Shown piece after piece: positions 17,390-26,121 of a stretch of DNA of 44,569 nucleotides. Numbering within the stretch: the first letter of the stretch is position 1; the number at the start of each line of letters is the position of its first letter. This DNA is from Methanosphaera sp. (GTDB lineage: Archaea; Methanobacteriota; Methanobacteria; Methanobacteriales; Methanobacteriaceae): assembly GCA_017430835.1 (NCBI GenBank), contig JAFRMD010000088.1, positions 1 through 44,569 of the forward strand, written 5' to 3'. Position numbers and translations under genes: made by a program. The notes under the pieces were generated by a model. The model had not been told where the DNA came from, searched no databases, and was given only the letters and a program-made list of their open reading frames with translations.

Positions 17390-17992
17390 CTAATATCCAT
17401 ATTTTTGTATCGTATTTTCTACTTTGTCAATTATCTCGTCTAATTTACTTTGAGTACAAGTTTCTCCACGAATTACATCCGTTATCAATTCAACTATTGT
17501 ACCTTTGGTTTCTGGTTTATCCGGCATAACTGCGGATGTTTTTACACCAATCTCTGCAAAGTCTTCAAAATCAACAGGATACTGTGCTATAATAATTACA
17601 GGTTTATTTATATTTTTTAGCACGTGCTTTGCTTTGTATATAATATGATTTTTAACTCCTCCAAAGTGAATTAAAACTACCTTATGACGACTCATTTGAG
17701 AAATTTCTTTCGGAGTTACACCAAATAATCCCTGTCCACCACCAGACGGCGTGTCTTTAGGTACTCCGGAACCAGCATCCAATACCAACGTACTTGTTTG
17801 TATGTTTGCTTCACGTAATGCAAATGTTATCTCACATACTGGTTTTGTAATATGTCTACGTCCCGGAGACATTGCCACTGCCAATAAATCATCGCCACAT
17901 TGTGCATACGTTCCTCTTTGTGCTATTCCTCCACCTTCACCAATTCCTCTTGTTTCCCTACAATCTACAATATGAGTACTTTTACCAATCAT
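17390..17992 (-). CDS. mcrC: Methyl-coenzyme M reductase operon protein C, separated from its operon
   Basis: The 200-residue protein is a clear McrC: it starts [20 protein letters not shown], followed by [31 protein letters not shown], and ends with [16 protein letters not shown]. McrC is not an enzyme subunit; published work places it in the ATP-dependent complex that reduces and activates methyl-CoM reductase, together with marker proteins. Here it heads the mtr operon without mcrB, D, G or A next to it. It presumably serves the mrt enzyme at the left edge of the window. Confidence 0.92.
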   Translation of the reverse strand: MIGKSTHIVDCRETRGIGEGGGIAQRGTYAQCGDDLLAVAMSPGRRHITKPVCEITFALREANIQTSTLVLDAGSGVPKDTPSGGGQGLFGVTPKEISQMSRHKVVLIHFGGVKNHIIYKAKHVLKNINKPVIIIAQYPVDFEDFAEIGVKTSAVMPDKPETKGTIVELITDVIRGETCTQSKLDEIIDKVENTIQKYGY

Positions 17993-18129
17993 AAATACAC
18001 TACCTATTAAATTAATTATGTCGAATAATTATTATTAGTTATTTATGTAAACATTATCAGTTATATTTTTTTGTCAATGTGGAGATATGATAGGATACTA
18101 TAAAAAACATGATTAAGAAATAATTAGAT
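17993..18129. promoter_or_regulatory. Divergent promoter region between mcrC-mtr and mmp10
   Basis: 137 bases separate the two divergent transcription units, so promoters for both the mtr operon and mmp10 must lie here. The region is AT-rich with several TATA-like stretches (18025-18040 and 18060-18072), none decisive. GTAGTG before the mcrC ATG is a modest ribosome binding site. Confidence 0.45.
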
Positions 18130-19371
18130 ATGCAGATTATGGCAGATGTTGGTGGAATTCCTGGGAAAAATTGTAGAGGTTTTTGTGAATATTGTTACTT
18201 CAAAAATGTAAAAGAAAGTAAAATATTGGGATGTAAGAATTGTCCTCCAGGACAGATAGGTTGTCCTCACTGTACAACAGATACGAACATGACAAGGGAC
18301 TATTTTCCAGCATACCACGTTTTATCCACATTAAATTCAAACATATTCCAGACTGAAATTCCAAAAGACACAATGGTAAATATAACAGGAGATGGGGATG
18401 TAAGTTGTTATCCCCAATTATTAGAATTAACGCAGGGCATAAATGAAATGGGTTTACCTATTCATTTAGGTTACACAAGTGGAAAGGGCATTGATGATGC
18501 CAGTATTGTTGATAAACTAATTAATAATGGTGTTGTTGAAACCACATACACTACATTTTCAACAGATCCTATTTTAAGGAAAAATTGGATGAACGATCCA
18601 ACACCTGATGCATCAATTGAAGCTTTGAAGACTTTTTGTCAAACATGTGATGTTCATGCCGCATCGATTATAATACCTGGTGTTAATGATGGAGAAGAGT
18701 TAGCACGTACCTGTGAAAACTTAGAATCTTGGGGTGCAAAGGCGTTAATATTAATGAGATTTGCCAATAATAGAAACCAAGGATTAATTCTCAATGGTGA
18801 TCCCATAGTTCCCGGTATTGATGAACAACCAATCGACGAATTTGAACAATTAGTTATTGAAACTTCCAAGGAGTATAATCTGAGAGTTACAGGTACTCCC
18901 GTGTGCGACCCATTAACAGATAGTCCTTATGCTCTATCTAAAGATAAAAATAGAGAATATCTGGAAATTTTAACTCCAATTAAATCAGAAGCCACCCTTA
19001 TTACAAGTAAAATTTCAGCAAAATATATTAGAAAAATTTTAGACAACCTGGATGCATCAGAACATGTTAATGTTATTGAAACAAATCAGGACATTGCTTG
19101 TTTAATTACTGCTGAAGATTTAGAAGAAATAGATTTAGATGAAGTTAAGGATACTGTAATTCTTCCCGGAAGATGTTTTGTTCATGATATGGTTGCTGAG
19201 GAAATATTTAGAAAAGATGGAAAATTCAGATTGATTCATAGAGGGCCAGACACATTAACAGTTGATGGTGAAATGAGTGGAACTTTAACAAAAAATGATG
19301 TTTTAAAACAAGAGTTAATGGCTTTTGAAGATTTAATTGAATTAATAAATTATATGGGCGTTAGATTTTAA
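18130..19371 (+). CDS. mmp10: Mmp10, radical SAM arginine methyltransferase for methyl-CoM reductase
   Basis: The 413-residue protein carries a radical SAM motif CRGFCEYC (CX3CX2C) and the second cysteine cluster special to Mmp10: GCKNCPPGQIGCPHC. Mmp10 is the cobalamin-dependent enzyme shown in other methanogens to make 5-C-methylarginine in the alpha subunit of methyl-CoM reductase. A second ATG at 18139 is possible; neither has a strong ribosome binding site. It is divergent from mcrC and followed by taw2. The target here would be the Mrt alpha chain, outside the window. Confidence 0.9.
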   Translation: MQIMADVGGIPGKNCRGFCEYCYFKNVKESKILGCKNCPPGQIGCPHCTTDTNMTRDYFPAYHVLSTLNSNIFQTEIPKDTMVNITGDGDVSCYPQLLELTQGINEMGLPIHLGYTSGKGIDDASIVDKLINNGVVETTYTTFSTDPILRKNWMNDPTPDASIEALKTFCQTCDVHAASIIIPGVNDGEELARTCENLESWGAKALILMRFANNRNQGLILNGDPIVPGIDEQPIDEFEQLVIETSKEYNLRVTGTPVCDPLTDSPYALSKDKNREYLEILTPIKSEATLITSKISAKYIRKILDNLDASEHVNVIETNQDIACLITAEDLEEIDLDEVKDTVILPGRCFVHDMVAEEIFRKDGKFRLIHRGPDTLTVDGEMSGTLTKNDVLKQELMAFEDLIELINYMGVRF

Positions 19372-19386
19372 TTTAAAGTGATTCTA

Positions 19387-20118
19387 ATGAAAGGCAAATT
19401 AATCGGAGACATATTAGTCGTGAAAAAAGAACCTGAAGATTTAGAAGAACTCATAAAATTACCATATATCAATAGGGTTGTTAAATTAGGTCAAATTCAT
19501 GGACAAAAAAGAGAACCCGATGTTGAAATGATTTATGGGGAAGGAACTGAAACAATTCATAAAGAAAATTATTGTAAATTTAAATTTGATGTTTCAAAAA
19601 TTATGTGGTCCAAGGGCAATACTGGTGAACGATTAAGAATGAGCAAATTACCTGACAAAAATGAGGTAATTATTGACATGTTTGCGGGAATTGGATATTT
19701 CACAATTCCAATGGCAGTACATTCAAAACCTAAAAAAATTTATGCCATTGAAATTAATCCAACTTCCTACAATTATTTATGTGAAAATATTAAGCTAAAC
19801 AAGGTTGAAAATATTGTTGAACCAATACTTGGAGATTGTGGCACACAAGAATTTGACCATGTTGCCGACAGGATAATGATGGGATACATTGGAACTACAC
19901 ATCATTACTTGGATAGTGCTATGAAATACTTAAAACAAGGAGGCATTGTTCATTATCATGAATCAACACCAGAACCAATATTATTTAAAAGACCTGTAGA
20001 AAGAGTTCAGGAAGCTGCAGAAAAAGTTGATAGATCAATTGAAGTTCTCAACAAAAGAACTATAAAAAAATATTCCCCCGGCGTATACCATACTGTAGTT
20101 GACATTAAAGTCAATTAA
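19387..20118 (+). CDS. taw2: tRNA wybutosine-synthesis aminocarboxypropyltransferase Taw2
   Basis: The protein is 243 residues from the ATG at 19387, which follows the ribosome binding site GTGATT; an earlier in-frame GTG at 19378 is part of that site. The SAM-binding motif is VIIDMFAGIGYFTIP, and DRIMMGYIGTTHHYLD with GGIVHYHEST fits Taw2 rather than the methyltransferase Trm5. Taw2 moves an aminocarboxypropyl group from SAM to the tricyclic base next to the anticodon of tRNA-Phe. Its last 8 bases overlap the convergent cofG. Confidence 0.85.
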   Translation: MKGKLIGDILVVKKEPEDLEELIKLPYINRVVKLGQIHGQKREPDVEMIYGEGTETIHKENYCKFKFDVSKIMWSKGNTGERLRMSKLPDKNEVIIDMFAGIGYFTIPMAVHSKPKKIYAIEINPTSYNYLCENIKLNKVENIVEPILGDCGTQEFDHVADRIMMGYIGTTHHYLDSAMKYLKQGGIVHYHESTPEPILFKRPVERVQEAAEKVDRSIEVLNKRTIKKYSPGVYHTVVDIKVN

Positions 20119-21196
20119 TTTCTTTTTTTAATTTAATTGTTTTTTCATATAAGTTTTCATTTAAGAAATTTCTATTAATAAATTTTTCATAAACCGGCAA
20201 TCTTTCTTTAAGATTATAATTTATTTTTTCAATTTCAGATGATAATTCTTGGATTTTAGGCCATTCATCATCCGGATTAACATAATCCTTAGTTATTGGA
20301 GAAATTCCTCCAATATCATCCGCTCCAGCAATGATAAAAAAGGGTATTAAATTCTTGTTTAAATTTGGAGGTATTTGAATACTTACGTCTGGAAACATTA
20401 TTGAAGTTAATACCGTTAGTTTTAATAAGTCAATAACTGATGGTTCAGGATAGTTCGCCATAAGAATATCGGGTTTAGGTTTAAAATTTTGTAATATAAT
20501 TTCCTGTATATGTCCATATTCGTCATGTAATCTGCGTATTTCAAATAGTGAATCAATATGGTCATCCATTGTTTCACCGATACCTATGAGCAATCCCGTA
20601 GTAAAGGGTATTTTTTCTTTTCCCGCATTTTTTATAAACTTTAACCTTTTATCCGGATTTTTTCCAGGACTGTCTTCATGAACTACTGTTTTTAATAGTT
20701 TTTTATTAGTTGTCTCTAACATCAATCCCATAGAAGCATTTACTTGTGATAATAATTTTAATTCATCTCTAGAAATAATTCCCATATTAGTATGAGGTAA
20801 TAAAGCATAATCATTCAAGATATTGTTAGACAAGGAATAAACGTAATCCACCATTGATTCATAACCCCATTTATCCAATATGGCCATAACGTGCTGGTTT
20901 TTATCTGCTGATTCACCAAAAGCGAACAATGCTTCCGTGCAACCCAGTTTTTTTGCTTCATTAACAGAATCATATACTTTTTCTTCATTCATTAGCAAAT
21001 ATTCAGTTTCTTCAGGTAATTCTTTAAAAGTACAATATCCACAATTATTATGACAAATATGAGTTAACGGTAAAAAAACATTTTTTGAATATGTTACTGT
21101 ATTCTTCTTTTGAATGTTTATTTCTTTAATTAAATCTAAAATTGTATCAAAATCAGCACATAATATCTCTTTTGCTTCTTGTTTTGAGATTATCAT
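20111..21196 (-). CDS. cofG: F420 biosynthesis radical SAM enzyme CofG
   Basis: The 361-residue protein has the radical SAM motif CHNNCGYC in the context FLPLTHICHNNCGYCTF, and the CofG stretch GLLIGIGETMDDHIDSLFEIRRLHDEYGHIQEIILQNF is cut here only for length. CofG with CofH makes the deazaflavin FO, the core of coenzyme F420. I chose the ATG at 21196 (MIISKQEAKEIL). The frame opens slightly earlier at 21205. It follows the small methanogen protein after about 30 bases. Confidence 0.9.
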   Translation of the reverse strand: MIISKQEAKEILCADFDTILDLIKEINIQKKNTVTYSKNVFLPLTHICHNNCGYCTFKELPEETEYLLMNEEKVYDSVNEAKKLGCTEALFAFGESADKNQHVMAILDKWGYESMVDYVYSLSNNILNDYALLPHTNMGIISRDELKLLSQVNASMGLMLETTNKKLLKTVVHEDSPGKNPDKRLKFIKNAGKEKIPFTTGLLIGIGETMDDHIDSLFEIRRLHDEYGHIQEIILQNFKPKPDILMANYPEPSVIDLLKLTVLTSIMFPDVSIQIPPNLNKNLIPFFIIAGADDIGGISPITKDYVNPDDEWPKIQELSSEIEKINYNLKERLPVYEKFINRNFLNENLYEKTIKLKKEIN

Positions 21197-21228
21197 AACT
21201 ACCACAAAAAATAGTAAAAGTAATTTTT

Positions 21229-21687
21229 TTACTCTTCATCTATAATGTTAACAACCATAGCCTCAACAAACATTGGTCCAAAACCTGATCTATCCATCCA
21301 TACTACAACATAAACTGCAATATTCCCTATTTGACCCATAATATATTCTGCATCAAAACCAGTTATTTCAAAAGTATGCTTAAGTTTTTCTATCCCATCT
21401 ATTCCATTTGACTCATCATATACTTCTTCTGTTCTTCTAAATGTTGAATCAACTTTTTCAGTTAATTTACGAGATTTTTCTGAACCCACTTCTACTTTTT
21501 GAATTCCCAAATATTCAAATAATTCTTTTAGTTTAGGTTGCATATCTTCCTTTTTAAGTTTAGATGCGGATTTATTCCTAATTACCATTGCATCAGGATT
21601 ATGTACAACAGGTTTTGATCCCTGAAAAGCATCCATATATTCCATTATTTTTCTAGAAATTTCTATTACTTCCATGTTATCATCCAT
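21229..21687 (-). CDS. Conserved methanogen protein of unknown function (possibly DUF2120)
   Basis: The 152-residue soluble protein has no catalytic motif that I recognise. It shows the pattern MEYMDAFQGSKPVVH near the N-terminus, a charged middle, and a hydrophobic C-terminal half (IGNIAVYVVVWMDRSGFGPMFVEAMVVNI). From memory it resembles the family DUF2120, but I could not check this. Its start overlaps the end of mptA by 8 bases and cofG follows, so it may be tied to pterin or deazaflavin cofactor synthesis. Confidence 0.6.
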   Translation of the reverse strand: MDDNMEVIEISRKIMEYMDAFQGSKPVVHNPDAMVIRNKSASKLKKEDMQPKLKELFEYLGIQKVEVGSEKSRKLTEKVDSTFRRTEEVYDESNGIDGIEKLKHTFEITGFDAEYIMGQIGNIAVYVVVWMDRSGFGPMFVEAMVVNIIDEE

Positions 21688-22624
21688 TTTTAAATTCTTT
21701 TCTTAATTCACCAAATGATGTATTTTTTTCTGCATACGCATTATGTTGGTGTATACTTTCTTCATTTATTTGTTTAATAGTAACTAAAGAATTATCTGGC
21801 AAATCAGGATATTTCTCAAGCAAACCCAAAACCATATTTCGCACACAGTCCTCAACAAATACTGGGTTTTGATGAGCCTGAGTAACTACTCTGTTTTCAT
21901 CAGGTCTTTTAAGTATTTCACATACTGGAGAGCTCATTGAATTTTGAATAATGTAAATTAAATCATCCACATTAATTTCTTGGTTTTCTGGTACTTCTAA
22001 TAATATTGAACCAATACCTCTCTGATTGTGAGAAGCAAATGTTACTGCATCCAATACCTTATTTGTTGTTTCTTCATCCAAGAATTCCAATAGTTTAACT
22101 TTTGATTCTTTTTCAACAGATTCCTGAGCACATGGACAGACTGTCATTCCAACAACTTCTGCTCCAATCAGTTTTCTTACTGAAATTTTGCCTGTTTGGT
22201 CTTTTAAAGCTATTGCCCTTGATATTATTTGTGTGGTTTCCTGAGTTTTTTTATTTGTTACTGGAGAATATTTATTTATTATGTATTCACTTTTAACTTC
22301 TGTTTCTGCACGTATTGCATATTCATGTTTTTTTAATAATTTTTTTACTAAATTAGCACATATGTCCTCAAGATGTATTTCTTTTTCATTAGCGGATTCA
22401 GCAATTATTTCAGATATTGCTTCCGGATTTCTTGACATGTGCACTCCCTTTTGAGTGCTTGGTAAATCTACAAAAGCATTGAATGTTGGTAATAATATTA
22501 TTGGTCGCTTATTTCCCCGTTCTATTTTTAATAATTTTTTCACGCCGGTTACTCCGACACGTGTTAATGATATTGGAGTTTGGGGTTGTTTGTCTTGAGT
22601 ATCTGGAAATTCCATATTCGGCAT
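21680..22624 (-). CDS. mptA: GTP cyclohydrolase MptA (methanopterin synthesis)
   Basis: The 314-residue protein begins with the family signature FPDTQDKQPQTPISLTRVGV and contains the metal-binding CPCAQ motif in VGMTVCPCAQESVEKES. MptA is the iron-dependent archaeal GTP cyclohydrolase of the FolE2 superfamily. It makes the cyclic phosphate precursor of tetrahydromethanopterin, the carrier that Mtr uses. A good ribosome binding site (AAGGAGA) precedes the ATG. Confidence 0.93.
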   Translation of the reverse strand: MPNMEFPDTQDKQPQTPISLTRVGVTGVKKLLKIERGNKRPIILLPTFNAFVDLPSTQKGVHMSRNPEAISEIIAESANEKEIHLEDICANLVKKLLKKHEYAIRAETEVKSEYIINKYSPVTNKKTQETTQIISRAIALKDQTGKISVRKLIGAEVVGMTVCPCAQESVEKESKVKLLEFLDEETTNKVLDAVTFASHNQRGIGSILLEVPENQEINVDDLIYIIQNSMSSPVCEILKRPDENRVVTQAHQNPVFVEDCVRNMVLGLLEKYPDLPDNSLVTIKQINEESIHQHNAYAEKNTSFGELRKEFKNG

Positions 22625-22655
22625 AATAAAAAGTCTCCTTAAAATTTACTATTAA

Positions 22656-22670
22656 ACAATATATAAAATT
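22656..22670 (-). promoter_or_regulatory. Likely TATA box of the mptA operon
   Basis: On the minus strand the sequence reads TTTTATATATTG, about 35-45 bases upstream of the mptA ATG. It would place the start point near 22635, in front of the AAGGAGA site. Confidence 0.45.
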
Positions 22671-22750
22671 TTAGATAATTATATTATATGATTAAGAATA
22701 TTTAAAATAGCTTTGTTCAAAATAACGATTTATATTTTGAAACATTAACT

Positions 22751-22864
22751 CCTATAAATAAGTTCCCCTATTTCTTTCAAAATGATCCGCTTCACTCAAA
22801 AGTGTAGTAGAAGGATAATAGAGGAGAATTTTCTATGTTTGATAATATTTATAATATTTATTAA
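22751..22864 (+). other. Possible small transcription unit with a nine-codon ORF
   Basis: Within the 419-base gap between two minus-strand genes, the plus strand shows a TATA box (CTATAAATAAG, 22752-22762), a GAGGAGAA ribosome binding site (22821-22828) and an ATG at 22835 opening a nine-codon frame (MFDNIYNIY, stop at 22864). A short CACT/AGTG inverted repeat lies between them. It could be a leader peptide remnant, a small RNA, or chance. The rest of the gap shows nothing I recognise. Confidence 0.25.
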
Positions 22865-23043
22865 AGAATAAAGAAAAATCATTTATTTACAAGGATTGTT
22901 TAATTTTCAGATTGAATATTTATTAGTTTATGTTTAATATAATTGCTTTAATAAAGTGAAGTCTAAAAAGTATCTAAAAATTTAATAAAGATAAATGAGA
23001 ATAATTTTAATAAGAAAAAAAGGTTTAAAATAGGATTTATTAC

Positions 23044-23553
23044 TTATTCATCAAAATTAATCATTGATGAATTTAATTCTTCTTTAACAATGTTTAATAC
23101 TGTTTGAGTATAAGTTCTAGTAACAATTTCTTCGTTTAATAATAATTTAATAAATTTATTTAATTCAAAAGTATTTTTAAATTTAGCAATTATTATACCG
23201 TCAAATTGACCTGTTACATCATATACTGCTAATAAATTGTTTTTAAATGGTTCTTTATCCGTTAAATGTGCTACTGTCCCACCTTTAATTTCAAGACCAA
23301 TAATTGCAGTAAGTGTATATCCTAATTTTTCATGATCTATTACAGGTACGAATTTATTTATAATTCCAGATTTTGTTAATTTATCTACCCTATTATGAAT
23401 AGTACCAACTGAAACACCTAATTCACGTGAAATCTTCCTGTAAGATTTCCTTCCATCAACACTTAATAATTCTAAAATTTTTTTATCTAGTGCATCCATT
23501 GATAATTCTATATTTTCTGATTCTGAGTTATAATTATTGGTTATTTGATTCAT
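23044..23553 (-). CDS. Lrp/AsnC-family transcriptional regulator
   Basis: The 169-residue protein has an N-terminal winged helix-turn-helix (LDKKILELLSVDGRKSYRKISRELGVSVGTIHNRV cut to its key helix: KISRELGVSVGTIHNRV) and a C-terminal ligand-binding RAM domain ending near GQFDGIIIAKFKNTFELNKF. Such archaeal regulators usually sense amino acids or related metabolites and act as activators or repressors. The first 20 residues form an extra, poorly conserved tail. A perfect 23-base palindrome 35 bases upstream suggests that it regulates itself. The target genes are unknown. Confidence 0.88.
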   Translation of the reverse strand: MNQITNNYNSESENIELSMDALDKKILELLSVDGRKSYRKISRELGVSVGTIHNRVDKLTKSGIINKFVPVIDHEKLGYTLTAIIGLEIKGGTVAHLTDKEPFKNNLLAVYDVTGQFDGIIIAKFKNTFELNKFIKLLLNEEIVTRTYTQTVLNIVKEELNSSMINFDE

Positions 23554-23587
23554 AAAATCCCTACTTTTAAAAAATCATTTTTATAAC

Positions 23588-23610
23588 AATATATCAAATT
23601 TTGATATATT
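23588..23610 (-). promoter_or_regulatory. Perfect palindrome upstream of the Lrp-type regulator
   Basis: AATATATCAAA (23588-23598) and its complement TTTGATATATT (23600-23610) flank one central base, giving 11 paired positions. It lies 35 bases before the regulator's start codon and contains TATA-like sequence, so a bound protein would cover the promoter. This is the classic form of an autoregulatory site for Lrp-type proteins. Confidence 0.6.
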
Positions 23611-23999
23611 TCTTTAATTGTAATATAAAATATTTATTATCCTAATAATATATAAACCTTTTCTAAATAGTTAATGAAATAAAAAAAATATTGAAGTTTT
23701 TTAATTTTTCAATAAAAAGTTATGATAATTATTATAATAATAATAATTAATATTCTATAAATTACCATTTCATTAAAATAAAAATAAGTAAATAGTCCAT
23801 TTAGACATTTATCAAATTGGATTTTAAACATCTTTAAAAAAAAAATAAACAAAAATATCATAACAACTTTTTCATATAGCCCTAAACTTAGCCAATATTT
23901 AATACCAAAAAAAGTTAAAAAAATATTATATCTAAACACAAACAAACATAATACTATAATAGAAATATTAAAAAACTCTCAAAACAATGGTGAACATAT
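23611..23999. other. AT-rich intergenic region without a supported gene
   Basis: The stretch between the regulator and the next gene holds many A/T runs (for example an ATT/AAT repeat near 23722-23752). A 78-codon minus-strand frame here (23709-23945) codes for a low-complexity Ile/Phe-rich peptide without a ribosome binding site, so I reject it. The promoter of the gene at 24000 should lie near 23950-23970. Confidence 0.5.
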
Positions 24000-24692
24000 A
24001 TGAAATGGTATGTAATTTTTATAGTTGTTATATTTTTACTAATCGGCTTTCTTTATGTTTCAACATCAGCAACGTCAAATGATGTGGAACCATTAGGTAG
24101 ACTAGCATTTGTAAAAATTGCAAACCCTGATATGTATCCAGGACACGTACATGCTAATTTACTTGCACAATATGCTGAAGAAAGAGGATCAAAATGTGCA
24201 ATAGTAATACACTTTGCAGGAAGTTCAAACTATAGAAACTTCATGAATGGAAATGTGTATATAATTGAAATGGCATTTATGGATACTGCAGGAGCTCAAG
24301 TAGACATTGATTGGAATCAAGTTTTAGACTATGGATTAAATGGAGTTCCAGATAATAAATGGAATTACAAAGTTGATGGTGAAATATATGATAATTTCGA
24401 AGATGCATGGGCTAGAGTATTAGAAATGGCTAAAAGCGCAGGACAAGAAGGTCCAATACCTATGGTATGGCATGGAACAGTACGTGAAGGAAATATTTTC
24501 ATAAATCCTGGATGTGGATTCCCATTATATTACCAAGTATGTTGCAAAGAATTTGGCCATTTAAGCGGAATAATGCATGCTGCATCAGGATCAATATTCC
24601 CTTACTTTAACAATCCATATAGATCATACGAAATACAACATGCATCCGAATTACAATATTATTACACACACAACATGCTAAATTATGAGTAG
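24000..24692 (+). CDS. Exported or membrane-anchored protein of unknown function
   Basis: I do not recognise this 230-residue protein. Residues 3-24 form one hydrophobic helix (WYVIFIVVIFLLIGFLYVST), either a signal peptide or an anchor, followed by an outside domain. The domain holds several histidines and four cysteines, including GCGFPLYYQVCCKEFGHLSG, and an aromatic C-terminus (ELQYYYTHNMLNYE). This could bind metal or form disulfides, but no known catalytic motif is clear. GGTGAAC is a good ribosome binding site. It is a single-gene unit with its own hairpin terminator, between a regulator and trm1. Confidence 0.75.
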   Translation: MKWYVIFIVVIFLLIGFLYVSTSATSNDVEPLGRLAFVKIANPDMYPGHVHANLLAQYAEERGSKCAIVIHFAGSSNYRNFMNGNVYIIEMAFMDTAGAQVDIDWNQVLDYGLNGVPDNKWNYKVDGEIYDNFEDAWARVLEMAKSAGQEGPIPMVWHGTVREGNIFINPGCGFPLYYQVCCKEFGHLSGIMHAASGSIFPYFNNPYRSYEIQHASELQYYYTHNMLNYE

Positions 24693-24718
24693 TTAAACCT
24701 ACTCAAAAAACTTTTTTT
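24687..24718 (+). terminator. Hairpin plus T run after the exported protein gene
   Basis: GAGTAG (24687-24692) and CTACTC (24699-24704) pair around the loop TTAAAC, followed by AAAAAACTTTTTTT. The left arm includes the TAG stop codon of the gene. It may also work on the convergent trm1 transcript. Confidence 0.5.
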
Positions 24719-24729
24719 CAAAAAATAGA

Positions 24730-25902
24730 TTAAATTTCCTTACCCAATTTTTCTTCTTTTATTTGTTTAATTAACTCTTTCAATTCATTCAAAGGCATAT
24801 CAGTTCTTAAACCCGTTAATTTAAAGTGAGTTCGTGAGATAAAATATCCTTTTCTAGCAATTTCATCAATAACATCATTTATTTTTGGAGAGCTAATTTT
24901 AAGATTTTTACAAATTTTATGAATATCATAAAAGGTTATAGGCCCCTCTGACTCTTCATAACATAAATTAAATAATTTTAATACTTCTTCTTTCTTATTA
25001 AGTTTTAATTCTTCAGTTGTTTTAATCAAATTGCCAATAAAATTCTTATCAGAAATATTGCCTAACCACAAAGGTCCGGCAATTACTACCTTGTCACCAC
25101 AATTAGGGCATCTTTCATCAATTATAGGCACATAACCGTGATGAATATCCCTATACAAACAATTTGGACAATGAGAAACAAAACCAATATTGTTTAATGA
25201 TTCATTGGTTTTCTTCCCCCCTCTTTTTACGATTGCATAAATTCTCATATAATGTTCAGTACTGTGAGAAAATAACACGTGCATATACTTTTGATTAACT
25301 GCTAAATTTCTTGCAATGAATGCCAACAAAATTCTTATACCGTTTTCATGACAATATTCCGTCTTTTGAGGTTCCGCACCATATTTTCTTAAACATGGAT
25401 CATGATATGTGCCGCATAATGCAGAAGTATCTGTTGCACTAATACAGATTAAACCCCCCGGTTTTATATTAATTGCAGTTGATTGAGTGAACATTGAAGG
25501 AGTACCGAAAGGATCTATGTCAATAATATCAAAAAGTCCTTTATTTGACTGTAATAACACATTAGCATCATTTTTAATTACTTCAACATTAGTAATTTCA
25601 TTTAATTCCATATTTTTTTTAGCTACCTCAACAGCAACAGGATTAACATCACCTACAACAACACTTTCAACACCCACAACTTCCTTGGAATATCTTGCAC
25701 CCCTTATCCCCGTTCCACCAAAAGCATCAAAAATAGTTATTTCATGATCTAAACTTTTGCTATACTGATTTAAAATAGAAACGGAAATATCCCTATTTAA
25801 TTCCATAACAGGATTATAAAATACAGGTGCTTTTGATGAAACTTTTTCATAATTAGGAACTTCAATTTTTACTAAACCTTCTTCTATATAATGAGTATCC
25901 AT
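24730..25902 (-). CDS. trm1: tRNA (guanine-26 N2) dimethyltransferase Trm1
   Basis: The 390-residue protein has the Trm1 N-terminus (EEGLVKIEVPNYE, then APVFYNPVMELNRDIS), the SAM motif FDAFGGTGIRGARY, and the active-site region DIIDIDPFGTPSMF. Four cysteines in CPNCLYRD and CPNCGDK form a zinc site in the C-terminal part. Trm1 dimethylates G26 of many tRNAs. It stands alone between the exported protein and the divergent aminotransferase, with a GGAGA ribosome binding site. Confidence 0.93.
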   Translation of the reverse strand: MDTHYIEEGLVKIEVPNYEKVSSKAPVFYNPVMELNRDISVSILNQYSKSLDHEITIFDAFGGTGIRGARYSKEVVGVESVVVGDVNPVAVEVAKKNMELNEITNVEVIKNDANVLLQSNKGLFDIIDIDPFGTPSMFTQSTAINIKPGGLICISATDTSALCGTYHDPCLRKYGAEPQKTEYCHENGIRILLAFIARNLAVNQKYMHVLFSHSTEHYMRIYAIVKRGGKKTNESLNNIGFVSHCPNCLYRDIHHGYVPIIDERCPNCGDKVVIAGPLWLGNISDKNFIGNLIKTTEELKLNKKEEVLKLFNLCYEESEGPITFYDIHKICKNLKISSPKINDVIDEIARKGYFISRTHFKLTGLRTDMPLNELKELIKQIKEEKLGKEI

Positions 25903-26121
25903 GAAAAATCTCCTTCAGACTATTATTTTAAGAGTATTTATTTTCTAATATTATTTTTTAAAAAGAATTACTAATATACTTTAATTGCTAATTATTTAAA
26001 CAGTTAACAAAAAATTATTATAATAAAAATTAGATATTAATTATAAGATAAATAATGGAAAAGGCTAAAACCATAATTTTAAAAGAATGAAATTCTTATT
26101 TAAAAACAAGAGGATAATAAA

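Noticed and set aside
23709..23945. 78-codon minus-strand frame with a poly-Ile tail
   Set aside because: Made of A/T runs; no ribosome binding site and no sensible domain.
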